Part shown: positions 28,550 through 36,977 of the stretch, in pieces
How positions within the stretch are numbered: position 1 is the first letter of the stretch
How the letters are laid out: every line of letters starts with the position of its first letter
NCBI RefSeq assembly: GCF_019613795.1
Contig: NZ_CP080429.1
Location: forward strand, 339,501-403,500
Direction of reading: 5' to 3'
Length of the DNA: 64,000 nucleotides
Source: Flavobacterium litorale
Lineage (GTDB): Bacteria; Bacteroidota; Bacteroidia; Flavobacteriales; Flavobacteriaceae
Made by a program: the position numbers and the translations under genes
Notes under the pieces: generated by a model
What the model was told of the DNA's origin: nothing
The model's input: only the letters and a program-made list of their open reading frames with translations
Database searches by the model: none

Positions 28550-28594
28550 AATAACAGTACCTCCAACTTTTAAAAGTCAGAGCGTACTGTTATT
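28550..28594. repeat. Long hairpin inside the LytTR three-gene unit
   Basis: Outer arms AATAACAGTAC (28550-28560) and GTACTGTTATT (28584-28594) are perfect 11-bp inverted copies. Between them is a 12-bp palindrome ACTTTTAAAAGT. On the minus strand the stem runs into TTTTAT, so it may act as a partial terminator or attenuator between the first and second genes. Confidence 0.65.
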
Positions 28595-28598
28595 AAAC

Positions 28599-29021
28599 TT
28601 AGTTTACTGGACATAAGGCAGTATAACCTCGCTTCAGGAAAAATCTAAGTATTGCTTTTACCGCCTTTTTAAATATAATACCTCCTGGAAGATAAGGCGC
28701 TAAAAACTCTATAATTTTTTCTAAAACTTCTTGGGCACTCGAGCCAGCATTTAATACCTTACACAAAAAGGCGCGAAGTCTTCTCCAAAGATTTTTACCC
28801 GCTTTGATAATAGAGAAACTTTTAGATCTTTCAGTCGCCATTTTTTCTGGAACCTCGTAATATAATGAAGAGACTGCATTGGCAGCTTTGTAATAATTAT
28901 CAGCAAGAAGTTCTTCAATCTCGTTTTCTTTCAAATCCTCTTCTGTTTCGTATGTTTCCAAAATTTCACTTTTGAAACTATTGTAATCTATTTCTTTTAA
29001 ATCCAAATCTTGTAAGTACAT
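28599..29021 (-). CDS. small hypothetical protein with an amphipathic C-terminus
   Basis: 140 residues, family not recognised. The N-terminal half is strongly acidic (EILETYETEEDLKENEIEEL); the C-terminal half is basic and hydrophobic (KNLWRRLRAFLCKVL, IIEFLAPYLPGGIIFKKAVK, ILRFFLKRGYTALCPVN). Two cysteines are present. The charge split resembles proteins with a membrane-active tail held by an acidic leader, but that is speculation. It is the first gene of the unit leading to the LytTR regulator; a 21-bp-phased direct repeat lies upstream. Confidence 0.65.
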   Translation of the reverse strand: MYLQDLDLKEIDYNSFKSEILETYETEEDLKENEIEELLADNYYKAANAVSSLYYEVPEKMATERSKSFSIIKAGKNLWRRLRAFLCKVLNAGSSAQEVLEKIIEFLAPYLPGGIIFKKAVKAILRFFLKRGYTALCPVN

Positions 29022-29141
29022 AATTAGTTTATTTTTTTCGCTTACTCTTTGTTACTGTTTTCAGCTTTCCAGTATGTTATTGTTAATATTGGAATTCCAC
29101 TCCAAAATTGCTGTAAAACAAAGGTCTAAAAAAATAAATGT

Positions 29142-29173
29142 CGTGAAATGCAAAAAAGATAACGTGAAATGCA
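29142..29173. promoter_or_regulatory. Phased direct repeat, candidate LytTR binding site
   Basis: CGTGAAATGCA occurs at 29142-29152 and again at 29163-29173, a 21-bp period. LytTR proteins are known to bind pairs of 9-bp direct repeats spaced by about two helical turns. It sits about 120-150 bp upstream of the unit ending in a LytTR gene, and about 100 bp upstream of kdtA. Confidence 0.4.
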
Positions 29174-29275
29174 GTAGTAAAAAGCATAAGATTATAGCTG
29201 CTAAAAAAATGATGGTAATACACGGAAATTGTTATAGAAAAATAAGCGTATTTTAGCAGCTCAATTTGCTACTTT

Positions 29276-30505
29276 ATGTACTTTTTATATAATATTCTTA
29301 CCTATATCGCTATACCTATTGTAAAAATAGCAGGACTATTTAGCCCAAAAATGAAGCTATTTGTTACAGGCAGAAAAACCGTTTTTAGCACACTAGCCAG
29401 CAAAATAAAAAAGGAAGACAAAACCATTTGGTTCCATGCAGCATCATTAGGGGAATACGAACAGGGATTGCCCGTAATGGAGAAAATAAAAGCAAAACAC
29501 CCAAACCATAAAATAGTTGTTACCTTTTTTTCGCCATCAGGATATGAGGTACGAAAAAACACTAAAGATGCAGATGTAGTGGTATATTTGCCATTAGACA
29601 CCAAAGCCAATGCTAAAAAGTTTATGGATTTGGTACACCCCGAAACAGTATATTTTATTAAATATGAGTTTTGGCCCAATTACCTCAACGAAGTCAAAAA
29701 ACGTGATATTAAAGCCTACCTTATATCAGGATTGTTCAGAGAAAACCAGATATTTTTTAAGTGGTATGGTGGTTTTTATCGTAAAGCATTAAAAGCGTTT
29801 AACCACTTGTTTGTGCAGTACGAAAGCTCTAAAAAACTACTCAACAGCATCGGATTTACTAATGTAACGGTAAGTGGCGATACCCGTTACGACCGTGTGA
29901 GCGAAATATTGGAACGCGATAATACATTACCGTTTATAGAAGCATTCATTAATGATAAGACCACATTAGTTTTCGGGAGTTCGTGGCAAAAGGGTGAAGC
30001 TATGTTTATACCGTTTATAAACAATGCTAAGAATATAAAATGTATTATAGCGCCCCACACCATTGGCAACGACCATATTAACGAACTACAAAATAGTATT
30101 ACTAAAAAAACAGTACTTTTTACCGAGATGGAGGGCAAAAACTTAGCCGATTATGATGTGTTCATCATTAATACTATTGGCATATTAACTAAAATATACA
30201 GCTATGCCGATGCTGCTTATGTAGGTGGTGGTTTTGGCACAGCGGGGCTACATAATATACTCGAGCCTGCTGCTTTTGGCGTACCGATAGTAATAGGACC
30301 CAACCACCAAAAATTTCCCGAAGCAGTTGCCTTGGTACAAAAAGGAGGTTGTTTGGTGGTAAACAACCCAACCGAAATGGAAGCAACATTAAGCCAACTG
30401 GCTTATGACGAACATTACCGAACCGAAAAAGGACGTATAGCAGGTAATTTTGTAAAAGAAAATCAGGGGGCGGTTGATAGTATAATGAAGAAAATAGAAA
30501 AGTAA
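29276..30505 (+). CDS. kdtA: 3-deoxy-D-manno-octulosonic acid transferase
   Basis: Also called waaA; attaches Kdo to lipid IVA in LPS biosynthesis at the inner membrane. The 409 residues fit. It has an N-terminal hydrophobic anchor (YFLYNILTYIAIPIVKIAG). The family blocks WFHAASLGEYEQGLPV, VVVYLPLDT, FIKYEFWPNYLNE, VSGDTRYDRV, FGSSWQKGE and GGGFGTAGLHNILEPAAFGVP are all visible. A bidirectional hairpin follows the stop. Confidence 0.95.
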   Translation: MYFLYNILTYIAIPIVKIAGLFSPKMKLFVTGRKTVFSTLASKIKKEDKTIWFHAASLGEYEQGLPVMEKIKAKHPNHKIVVTFFSPSGYEVRKNTKDADVVVYLPLDTKANAKKFMDLVHPETVYFIKYEFWPNYLNEVKKRDIKAYLISGLFRENQIFFKWYGGFYRKALKAFNHLFVQYESSKKLLNSIGFTNVTVSGDTRYDRVSEILERDNTLPFIEAFINDKTTLVFGSSWQKGEAMFIPFINNAKNIKCIIAPHTIGNDHINELQNSITKKTVLFTEMEGKNLADYDVFIINTIGILTKIYSYADAAYVGGGFGTAGLHNILEPAAFGVPIVIGPNHQKFPEAVALVQKGGCLVVNNPTEMEATLSQLAYDEHYRTEKGRIAGNFVKENQGAVDSIMKKIEK

Positions 30506-30508
30506 GCA

Positions 30509-30535
30509 ATTTCGCCCTGCCGTACAGGGCGAAAT
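30509..30535. terminator. Bidirectional terminator between kdtA and the AhpD-like gene
   Basis: ATTTCGCCCTG pairs with CAGGGCGAAAT across a 5-nt loop, between the convergent genes. Confidence 0.8.
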
Positions 30536-30541
30536 ATATTT

Positions 30542-30979
30542 TTATTCAGGCATCATGCCTGTAGTAATAGCAATTCTGTTCCAGCAGTTAATTACTACAA
30601 TACACATTAATACCTCTGCTATATAGCCTTCTCCCAATAAGCTAATCGCGTTTTTATACACAGCATCAGGCACATGGTTTTCGCCTATTGTAGTCACCGC
30701 TTCAGTAAGGGCTAAAATGGCTCTTTCTTCCTCCGTAAAAAAAGTAGTTTCTCTCCAAGCACTTAATACATAAATACGTTGTTCGGTTTCGCCAATTTTT
30801 CGTGCATCGTGAGCATGCATATCCATACAAAAAGAACAACCATTAATTTGCGAAGCTCTTATTTTAATTAACTCTTTATGTACTGGAGTAACTTTTGTTT
30901 CATCGAGAGCGTTTGAAAAGTTATACATGGCATCCCACATTTTAGGAGCTGCCTGATTCAGTTTTAATCTTTTGTCCAT
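30542..30979 (-). CDS. carboxymuconolactone decarboxylase family (AhpD-like) protein
   Basis: A 145-residue alkylhydroperoxidase-like protein. The CxxC-x3-H active-site motif is present in GCSFCMDMHAHDARK, which in AhpD supports peroxidase or disulfide chemistry. LSAWRETTFFTEEERAILALTEAVT is the typical family stretch. Its physiological reductant and substrate are unknown. It lies 83 bp downstream of a co-directional Crp-type regulator gene that may control it. Confidence 0.88.
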   Translation of the reverse strand: MDKRLKLNQAAPKMWDAMYNFSNALDETKVTPVHKELIKIRASQINGCSFCMDMHAHDARKIGETEQRIYVLSAWRETTFFTEEERAILALTEAVTTIGENHVPDAVYKNAISLLGEGYIAEVLMCIVVINCWNRIAITTGMMPE

Positions 30980-31062
30980 ACTAATATTGTTTTTTATTAT
31001 TTGTATGGCAAAGTTCTGTTACAGAGAACGCAAAAAACTTAACTTATATCAAGAAATGAGGA

Positions 31063-31635
31063 TTAATCTTTTTTCGCGCGCAGCCTACTTAAAGACTCTG
31101 GAGTTATACCCAAAAAAGAAGCTAGCATATACTGTGGTACACGCTGTACAAACTCAGGAAATTGACCGCTAAATAATTTATATTGTTCTTCGCCTGTAAG
31201 GTTAAAAATGTAGTGAATACGACTCAACTGTGCCGAGTAGGCTCTTTCCAGCACCAGCCTAAAATAACGTTCTAGCTGCGGTATTTTTGCGAATAACTCC
31301 TCCTCTATTGTTTTATTAAGTACTACTACCTGAGCATCTTCAGTAGCTTGCAGGTAAAACTCCGACGGTTTACCGCTTTTTAGGCTCATATAGTCAGTTA
31401 TCCACCAGTTTTCAATACCAAACTGTACTATTTGCTCCGCACCTTTATCGGTTATTAAGTACAACCGAAAACAACCTTTTGTTATAAAGTAATTACTATT
31501 ACACACCTCGCCTGCTTTTAGCAAGTGTTCTTTTTTCTTTACTTCTTTTATTTCTAGCGCATTAGTAAGCAATATTACTTCTTCATCAGTAAGCGTAATG
31601 TAGTTACGGATGTGTGATACTATCTCTGAAAACAT
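31063..31635 (-). CDS. Crp/Fnr family transcriptional regulator
   Basis: 190 residues: a cyclic-nucleotide-binding-like beta-roll over about 1-120 (HLLKAGEVCNSNYFITKGCF) and a C-terminal helix-turn-helix in the form usual for Bacteroidota (VPQYMLASFLGITPESLSRLR). No cysteine cluster for an Fe-S centre is seen, so it is not a classical FNR. The ligand is unknown. It is transcribed towards the AhpD-like gene. Confidence 0.88.
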   Translation of the reverse strand: MFSEIVSHIRNYITLTDEEVILLTNALEIKEVKKKEHLLKAGEVCNSNYFITKGCFRLYLITDKGAEQIVQFGIENWWITDYMSLKSGKPSEFYLQATEDAQVVVLNKTIEEELFAKIPQLERYFRLVLERAYSAQLSRIHYIFNLTGEEQYKLFSGQFPEFVQRVPQYMLASFLGITPESLSRLRAKKD

Positions 31636-31764
31636 AATACAGAATATTTATAGCTAAAGTAACTATTTCGAAGATATAAATAATCAAATAATGCTACACA
31701 CTTCATTGTGTGCCCAGTGTAATGGAATGTGATAATCTGTATTAGCTAAATGAAAGCCTTGAAC

Positions 31765-31835
31765 AGATTCCTTCCTTCGTCGGAATGACAGTCCGTATGT
31801 CATTGCGAGCGTAGTGCAACGGAGCATGGCAATCT
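31765..31835. repeat. Dispersed palindromic repeat, copy A (71 bp)
   Basis: Begins AGATTCC and ends GGCAATCT, with the core GTCATTGCGAGC inside. Its two halves are imperfect inverted copies. Copy B at 31874-31944 differs at only 3 of 71 positions by eye. The core matches the pruA-associated element at 13625-13783. Confidence 0.85.
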
Positions 31836-31873
31836 TCATAAATCGTAAAGTCAAAATTTATAAAGTCTTAAAA

Positions 31874-31944
31874 AGATTCCTTCCTTCGTCGGAATGACAG
31901 TCCGTACGTCATTGCGAGCGGAGTGCAACGGAGCGTGGCAATCT
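31874..31944. repeat. Dispersed palindromic repeat, copy B (71 bp)
   Basis: Direct repeat of copy A, 38 bp after it. Together the two copies fill most of the 380-bp gap (31636-32015) between the Crp-type gene and the S46 peptidase gene. That gap also holds a small hairpin near 31698 (CACAC..GTGTG) and no gene that I can support. Confidence 0.85.
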
Positions 31945-32015
31945 ATTAAGATTAAATCACGTGTTTCTCACAACCACAAAAATTCCTATCTTGCAGCCTA
32001 CTTAATCAAATAACA

Positions 32016-34163
32016 ATGATGAAATTATTACGCTTACTCGTATTACTACTAGCACTACCCGTTACAGCACAACAAGGTGGTATGTGGATACCTTCCTTAT
32101 TAAAGGGAATGAACCAAAAAGAAATGAAAAGTTTAGGCATGAAAATGTCGGCTTCTGATATTTATGATGTTAACAACTCTAGCCTTAAAGATGCTGTACC
32201 ACACTTTAATGGCGGGTGTACATCGGAGGTTATATCGCCGCAAGGCTTATTACTTACCAACCACCATTGCGGGTACGGCGAAATACAATCGCACTCTACG
32301 GTAGATCACGATTATCTAACCGATGGTTTCTGGGCAATGACGATGGAGGAAGAATTACCCAATCCCGATATGGAGGTTACTTTTATTGTTCGTATAGAGG
32401 ATGTAACCAACCAAGTACTGGAAGGCGTTAGCACGTTAGGCAGCGAAGAGGAAAAGCAGAAAAAAATAGAAGCCAACATTGCCAACGTTAGTAAAACAGC
32501 TAAAAAAGAAGCGCATCAGGAAAACAGAGTGCGTACGTTTTACGAAGGCAACCAATACATGCTATTTGTAACCGAAACCTATAAAGACGTCCGTTTGGTA
32601 GGCGCACCACCATCGTCAATTGGTAAATTTGGTTCGGATACCGATAATTGGGTATGGCCACGCCATACGGGCGATTTTTCACTATTCCGCATTTATGCCA
32701 ATAAAGATAATTTACCTGCAGAATATTCGGAAGATAATGTACCCTATACACCCAAGCACTTCTTTCCAGTATCGCTTGGCGGTATAGAAGAAGGCGATTT
32801 TACACTCGTATTTGGTTACCCAGGCAGAACGCAAGAGTATTTACCTGCCGTTGCCGTAGAGCAAATTGTAGAAGTATTAAATCCTGCAAAAATTGAAATT
32901 AGAGATGCTGCCCTAAAAGTAGCCGATGGCTTTATGCGTAAGGACAAGCAAATAAAAATACAATACGCATCTAAATATGCTAGTATTGCTAACTACTGGA
33001 AAAAATGGATTGGTGAAACACAAGGGCTTAAAAAAACCAATGCAGTAGCTGTTAAAAGAGCTTTTGAAAAAGACTTTTTAAAACTAGCCCAAAAAGCAGG
33101 TAAAACAGAGGAATATGGTAATTTGTTTAAAGAATTTGATAAATACTATGCCGAAATTGAACCCTACCAATTAAGTAGAGATTACTTTATAGAGGTAGCA
33201 TTGCGTAATACCGAATTACTTACCATTGGCTACCGTTTGTACCAACTGGAACGCGTATTTGAGGCAAGAGGCGAACAATCGTTTAACGACAGAAGAAACA
33301 ATACCGTGTCATCCCTATCAGGTACGTATAAAAACTATAATAGTACGGTTGACGAAAAAATATTCGAACAACTTATAGCATTATACGCTACCAAATCGCC
33401 ACAGCAATTTGTACCCGATATGCTTAAGAATAAAGATTATGCAGCACTTACTACAGCGGTGTACAGCCAATCGCAAATTACGAGCTATGCAGGTGTAAAA
33501 GCCTTGTTAGAGGGCGATGCCAAAACAGTAATAGAACGCTTAAATAACGATAAAGGTTACCAGATTATAAAAGCCATGATGGAAACCTACATACAAAAGG
33601 TAGCGCCAAAATACGACGAAATTACACTACAAATAGATGCACTACAGCGTACTTATATGAAAGGAATACTGGAATTAAGCCCTAAAGAAGCGCGTATATT
33701 CCCCGATGCTAATAGTACCATGCGTGTAACCTATGGGCAGGTAAAAGGGTACGAGCCAAGAGATGCCGTGTATTACAAACCCGTTACCTACCTAGATGGT
33801 GTAATTGAAAAATATGTACCTGGTGATTATGAGTTTGATGTACCTCAAAAATTAATCGACTTATACAACAAGAAAGATTATGGTATTTATGGCGAGAATG
33901 GTAAAATGCCTGTATGCTTTATAGGTACCAACCACACTACAGGAGGAAACTCGGGTAGCCCTGCCATAGATGCCAAAGGAAACCTAATAGGACTAAATTT
34001 CGACCGTGTTTGGGAAGGTACAATGAGTGATATTTATTACGACCCATCCATTTGCCGTAATATTATGGTAGACATTCGTTACGTACTGTTTGTAATAGAC
34101 AAATACGCAGGTAACAAACGCTTAATTGACGAGATGAAACTCGTAAACGTAAAACGGAAATAA
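32016..34163 (+). CDS. S46 family dipeptidyl peptidase, DPP11-like
   Basis: A periplasmic serine peptidase that removes dipeptides from oligopeptides. 715 residues with a signal peptide (about 1-18, ending PVTAQ). The catalytic histidine is in TNHHCGYG (about His84), the aspartate probably in the WPRHTGDFSLF block, and the serine in TGGNSGSP (about Ser646). Eighteen residues after that serine is an arginine (NFDRVWEG, about Arg664). In P. gingivalis the equivalent Arg673 marks the Asp/Glu-specific DPP11, whereas Gly marks DPP7. The acidic specificity is inferred from that residue. Confidence 0.9.
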   Translation: MMKLLRLLVLLLALPVTAQQGGMWIPSLLKGMNQKEMKSLGMKMSASDIYDVNNSSLKDAVPHFNGGCTSEVISPQGLLLTNHHCGYGEIQSHSTVDHDYLTDGFWAMTMEEELPNPDMEVTFIVRIEDVTNQVLEGVSTLGSEEEKQKKIEANIANVSKTAKKEAHQENRVRTFYEGNQYMLFVTETYKDVRLVGAPPSSIGKFGSDTDNWVWPRHTGDFSLFRIYANKDNLPAEYSEDNVPYTPKHFFPVSLGGIEEGDFTLVFGYPGRTQEYLPAVAVEQIVEVLNPAKIEIRDAALKVADGFMRKDKQIKIQYASKYASIANYWKKWIGETQGLKKTNAVAVKRAFEKDFLKLAQKAGKTEEYGNLFKEFDKYYAEIEPYQLSRDYFIEVALRNTELLTIGYRLYQLERVFEARGEQSFNDRRNNTVSSLSGTYKNYNSTVDEKIFEQLIALYATKSPQQFVPDMLKNKDYAALTTAVYSQSQITSYAGVKALLEGDAKTVIERLNNDKGYQIIKAMMETYIQKVAPKYDEITLQIDALQRTYMKGILELSPKEARIFPDANSTMRVTYGQVKGYEPRDAVYYKPVTYLDGVIEKYVPGDYEFDVPQKLIDLYNKKDYGIYGENGKMPVCFIGTNHTTGGNSGSPAIDAKGNLIGLNFDRVWEGTMSDIYYDPSICRNIMVDIRYVLFVIDKYAGNKRLIDEMKLVNVKRK

Positions 34164-34338
34164 GCACTAAAAAAAACAGCTGCAAAAAAGTGTATAGAGG
34201 TTATTTTGGCAGTTTGAAAAATAAAATAAGAAGATTGTACGAAAAACCACCAAACACATGCGATAATAAGCTGTATTTCAACGATAGAAGATTTTTGAAA
34301 AAAATATCGATAAATATTTTGTGATATCAAAAAATTTA

Positions 34339-34346
34339 TATCTTTG
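34339..34346 (+). promoter_or_regulatory. -7 promoter box of the acidic lipoprotein gene
   Basis: TATCTTTG, 36 bp before the ATG at 34383. A TTTTG element about 17 bp upstream fits the -33 position, giving one of the best-formed promoters in the window. Confidence 0.65.
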
Positions 34347-34382
34347 CTCCGAATTAATAATTAACCTTTATAATTTAGTAAG

Positions 34383-34619
34383 ATGAAAAAAGTTGTTTTA
34401 AGCATGGCTTTAGTTGCTATGATGAGTGTATCATTCGTATCATGTAAAGAGAACGCTAATGAAGCTGAAACTGAAGTAGAAGCTGCTGCTGAAGAGGCTG
34501 GTGAGGCTATGGAAGAAGCTGGTGATGAAATCGCTGAGGAGGCTGAAGAAGCTACTGAAGCTATCGATTCTACTGCACATGCTGCTGAAGAGCACATGGA
34601 AGGTGACCACGACCACTAA
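34383..34619 (+). CDS. small acidic lipoprotein
   Basis: 78 residues with a lipoprotein signal ending VSFVSCKEN, so Cys22 is the likely lipidation site. The mature part is almost wholly Glu/Ala repeats in roughly 3-4-residue periodicity (EAEEATEAID and similar) and ends in a His/Asp-rich tail (HMEGDHDH) that could bind metal. It probably forms a single charged helix on the membrane surface. Strong promoter and terminator suggest high expression. No function is known. Confidence 0.8.
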   Translation: MKKVVLSMALVAMMSVSFVSCKENANEAETEVEAAAEEAGEAMEEAGDEIAEEAEEATEAIDSTAHAAEEHMEGDHDH

Positions 34620-34644
34620 GAACTGACTCAGTTAAAGTATTAGA

Positions 34645-34670
34645 AAGCTCCGCAATGCGGGGCTTTTTTA
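34645..34670 (+). terminator. Terminator after the acidic lipoprotein gene
   Basis: AAAGCTCCGC pairs with GCGGGGCTTT (one G-U pair) over a 3-nt loop, followed by a T-run. Confidence 0.85.
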
Positions 34671-34709
34671 ATTTATACTATTTTTGTAGCCTACAGCAAT
34701 TAATATATT

Positions 34710-35315
34710 ATGAATAGTAAACAACACTGGGAAACCGTTTATACTACCAAACAACCACATGAGGTAAGCTGGACACAGGACGTACCTCAAACCTCACTAG
34801 ACTTTATAACAGCTTGCAATATTGGTAAAGATGCCCGCATTATAGATGTTGGCGGTGGCGATAGCAACCTAGTCGACCATTTATTGAATTTGGGGTATAC
34901 CAACATTACCGTACTCGATATATCGGAACAGGCATTGGAAAGAGCTAAAAAACGATTGGGTAACAAAGCCAATAAAGTTACTTGGATTGTTAGCGATATT
35001 ACGGAATACCAACCCAAAGTTGTTTATGACGTTTGGCATGATAGAGCAGCGTTTCACTTTTTAACCGCTCCAGAAAAGATAAAAGCCTACAATAACATTG
35101 TAAACAAACATGCAATTAACCTTATTATAGGTACGTTTTCGGACGACGGACCTAAAAAATGTAGTGGGCTGGATATTACACAATATTCAGAAGCTACACT
35201 AGCAGCTCTTTTTACTGATAATTTCGATAGGACTAATAGCAAGCACGAAACGCATATCACACCCTTTAATACTACACAAAACTTTGTATTTTGTAGTTTT
35301 AAAAAGAAACAATAA
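34710..35315 (+). CDS. class I SAM-dependent methyltransferase
   Basis: 201 residues. It starts QHWETVYTTKQPHEVSW, typical of small Methyltransf_25-type enzymes. Motif I IIDVGGGDSNLVDHL, the acidic motif II LDISEQAL, and the region VYDVWHDRAAFHFLTAPE are present. This resembles thiopurine or tellurite-type methyltransferases, but the substrate is unknown. It is followed closely by the TPR-DUF2971 gene. Confidence 0.87.
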   Translation: MNSKQHWETVYTTKQPHEVSWTQDVPQTSLDFITACNIGKDARIIDVGGGDSNLVDHLLNLGYTNITVLDISEQALERAKKRLGNKANKVTWIVSDITEYQPKVVYDVWHDRAAFHFLTAPEKIKAYNNIVNKHAINLIIGTFSDDGPKKCSGLDITQYSEATLAALFTDNFDRTNSKHETHITPFNTTQNFVFCSFKKKQ

Positions 35316-35364
35316 ATACAAAATAGTTATTTTATAATTAGTGCCAACAATCAAATTACTAAAC

Positions 35365-36933
35365 ATGAATAGTACTAAACAGCTTATAGAAAAAGTAGAA
35401 AAACTTTTTGTAAAAGAGAAACATCAGGAAATAATAGACCTGCTATCAAATGAATTATTAAATGAATATAACAATGCTAGATTATACTTTTGGCGAGGAG
35501 CTGCATACGAGAAATTAGATAATTTGAATAAAGCAATACAAAACTATAATATAGCTATCGAAATAAACGATAATGATGTATTCGCCTACAATAATAGAGG
35601 AGTTATTTGGCATGAAAAAGAAGAGTGGGATAAAGCAATTAAGGATTATAATAAGGTGATAGAAATAGACCCTGATAATTCAATGGCTTACAATAATCGT
35701 GGAAATATTTGGTACGAAAAAAATAACTTAGACAAAGCAATAGAAGATTACAGTAAAGCAATTCAAATAAACCCTATATATCAAGAAGCTTTTCAGAATA
35801 GAGGTCTCGCTTGGATAGAAAAGAAAGAGTTCAATAAGGCAATAAAAGATTACAGTAAATGCCTCGAAATAGATCCCAAAAGCATAAATCCTTACTATAA
35901 TAGAGGGAGTGCTTGGAAAGAAAGGGGAGAATTCAAAAAAGCTATAGAAGATTACAGAAAATACTTAAAGTTAACTCCTCAGAAAAATAATTATTGGGCA
36001 AAACAGGCAAAGGCAAACATTGAAGAATTAAACCACAAAATAAATATTCCTGCTTATAATAATATAACAAATATTGTAGAGCAAATAAAAGATCTATTAA
36101 TTTTTAAAGAAGACTGTATAACACACTATACATCGCTTTCTACTACCAGAATTTTAATTCTCAATGAAAATAGTAAGTTCAGACTATCTGAAGGTGCATT
36201 TTTAAATGATACATCTGAAGGTAGAGCTTTATTCGATTTTTTAGATAACTTTCACCTTACTGAAAATATAACAGATAAAACAATAGCAGAGCCATTTACT
36301 GAAAAACCATTTATCGGCAGCTTTGTCCCAAAAATTAAGCATGACGACCTTACCCTATGGCGTATGTATGGTAAAGAGAGCGGAACAGAAGCAAAAGGTT
36401 GCGCACTTACCATCAATCGTGAAAAATTTGTCGATGCCATACAGCAATCAATAAAAAAAGATGCTATAACGGAAGAAAGCTTTTTAAGTAATACTGATTT
36501 TACATTTTATAGCGTTGCTTATTTAGATAAGGGGAACTTTATAATACCTGGAGCTACTAAAAAGAAGCAAAAGGAGCTAAATGATTTAATGAAAAAACTA
36601 AGTGAAACAGTAAAGAATGTAACTGATAAGTATAAGGTTCTAATTACTGAGAAACTTAATGAAATAGCCTACTTATTTAAAAGTGCTGATTATTTGTTTG
36701 AGCATGAAGTACGCTTAATAATAGATGGCGTTGGTTTTGAAAAGGGAATTGATAATGAAACGCCAAAAGTATATGTAGAACTTGTTGATATACGCCCAGC
36801 ATTAGAACAAATAACATTAGGACCAAAAATTGAAAAAGCAGAAGAATGGGCAGCTACATTTAACTACTATATTAAACAAAACTACAACGATAAAGATACG
36901 GATATTGTAATATCGCACTTGCCATTTAAGTAG
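35365..36933 (+). CDS. TPR protein with C-terminal DUF2971 domain
   Basis: 522 residues from ATG 35365 (a GTG at 35341 is an alternative). About five or six TPR repeats over residues 30-230 (for example YNNRGNIWYEKNNLDKAIED) are followed from about 252 by a DUF2971 domain (THYTSLSTTRIL, FLNDTSEGRALFDF, LTLWRMYGKES). DUF2971 has no established function. The gene looks AT-richer than its neighbours, hinting at transfer. It ends at a terminator next to two tRNA genes. Confidence 0.82.
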   Translation: MNSTKQLIEKVEKLFVKEKHQEIIDLLSNELLNEYNNARLYFWRGAAYEKLDNLNKAIQNYNIAIEINDNDVFAYNNRGVIWHEKEEWDKAIKDYNKVIEIDPDNSMAYNNRGNIWYEKNNLDKAIEDYSKAIQINPIYQEAFQNRGLAWIEKKEFNKAIKDYSKCLEIDPKSINPYYNRGSAWKERGEFKKAIEDYRKYLKLTPQKNNYWAKQAKANIEELNHKINIPAYNNITNIVEQIKDLLIFKEDCITHYTSLSTTRILILNENSKFRLSEGAFLNDTSEGRALFDFLDNFHLTENITDKTIAEPFTEKPFIGSFVPKIKHDDLTLWRMYGKESGTEAKGCALTINREKFVDAIQQSIKKDAITEESFLSNTDFTFYSVAYLDKGNFIIPGATKKKQKELNDLMKKLSETVKNVTDKYKVLITEKLNEIAYLFKSADYLFEHEVRLIIDGVGFEKGIDNETPKVYVELVDIRPALEQITLGPKIEKAEEWAATFNYYIKQNYNDKDTDIVISHLPFK

Positions 36934-36940
36934 AAAACAA

Positions 36941-36971
36941 AAAAGCCTTTACAGTTGTAAAGGCTTTTTAA
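36941..36971. terminator. Bidirectional terminator between the TPR-DUF2971 gene and the tRNA genes
   Basis: AAAAGCCTTTACA pairs with TGTAAAGGCTTTT, with A- and T-runs on the two sides. Confidence 0.82.
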
Positions 36972-36977
36972 GATTCG

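Noticed and set aside
29074..29256. 60-codon lysine-rich frame upstream of kdtA
   Set aside because: Composition reflects AT-rich intergenic DNA. It overlaps the phased direct repeat and has no promoter box or homology that I can recognise.
31765..31944. Possible CRISPR-like direct repeats
   Set aside because: Only two copies of 71 bp with one 38-bp gap and no cas genes; they are palindromic dispersed repeats.
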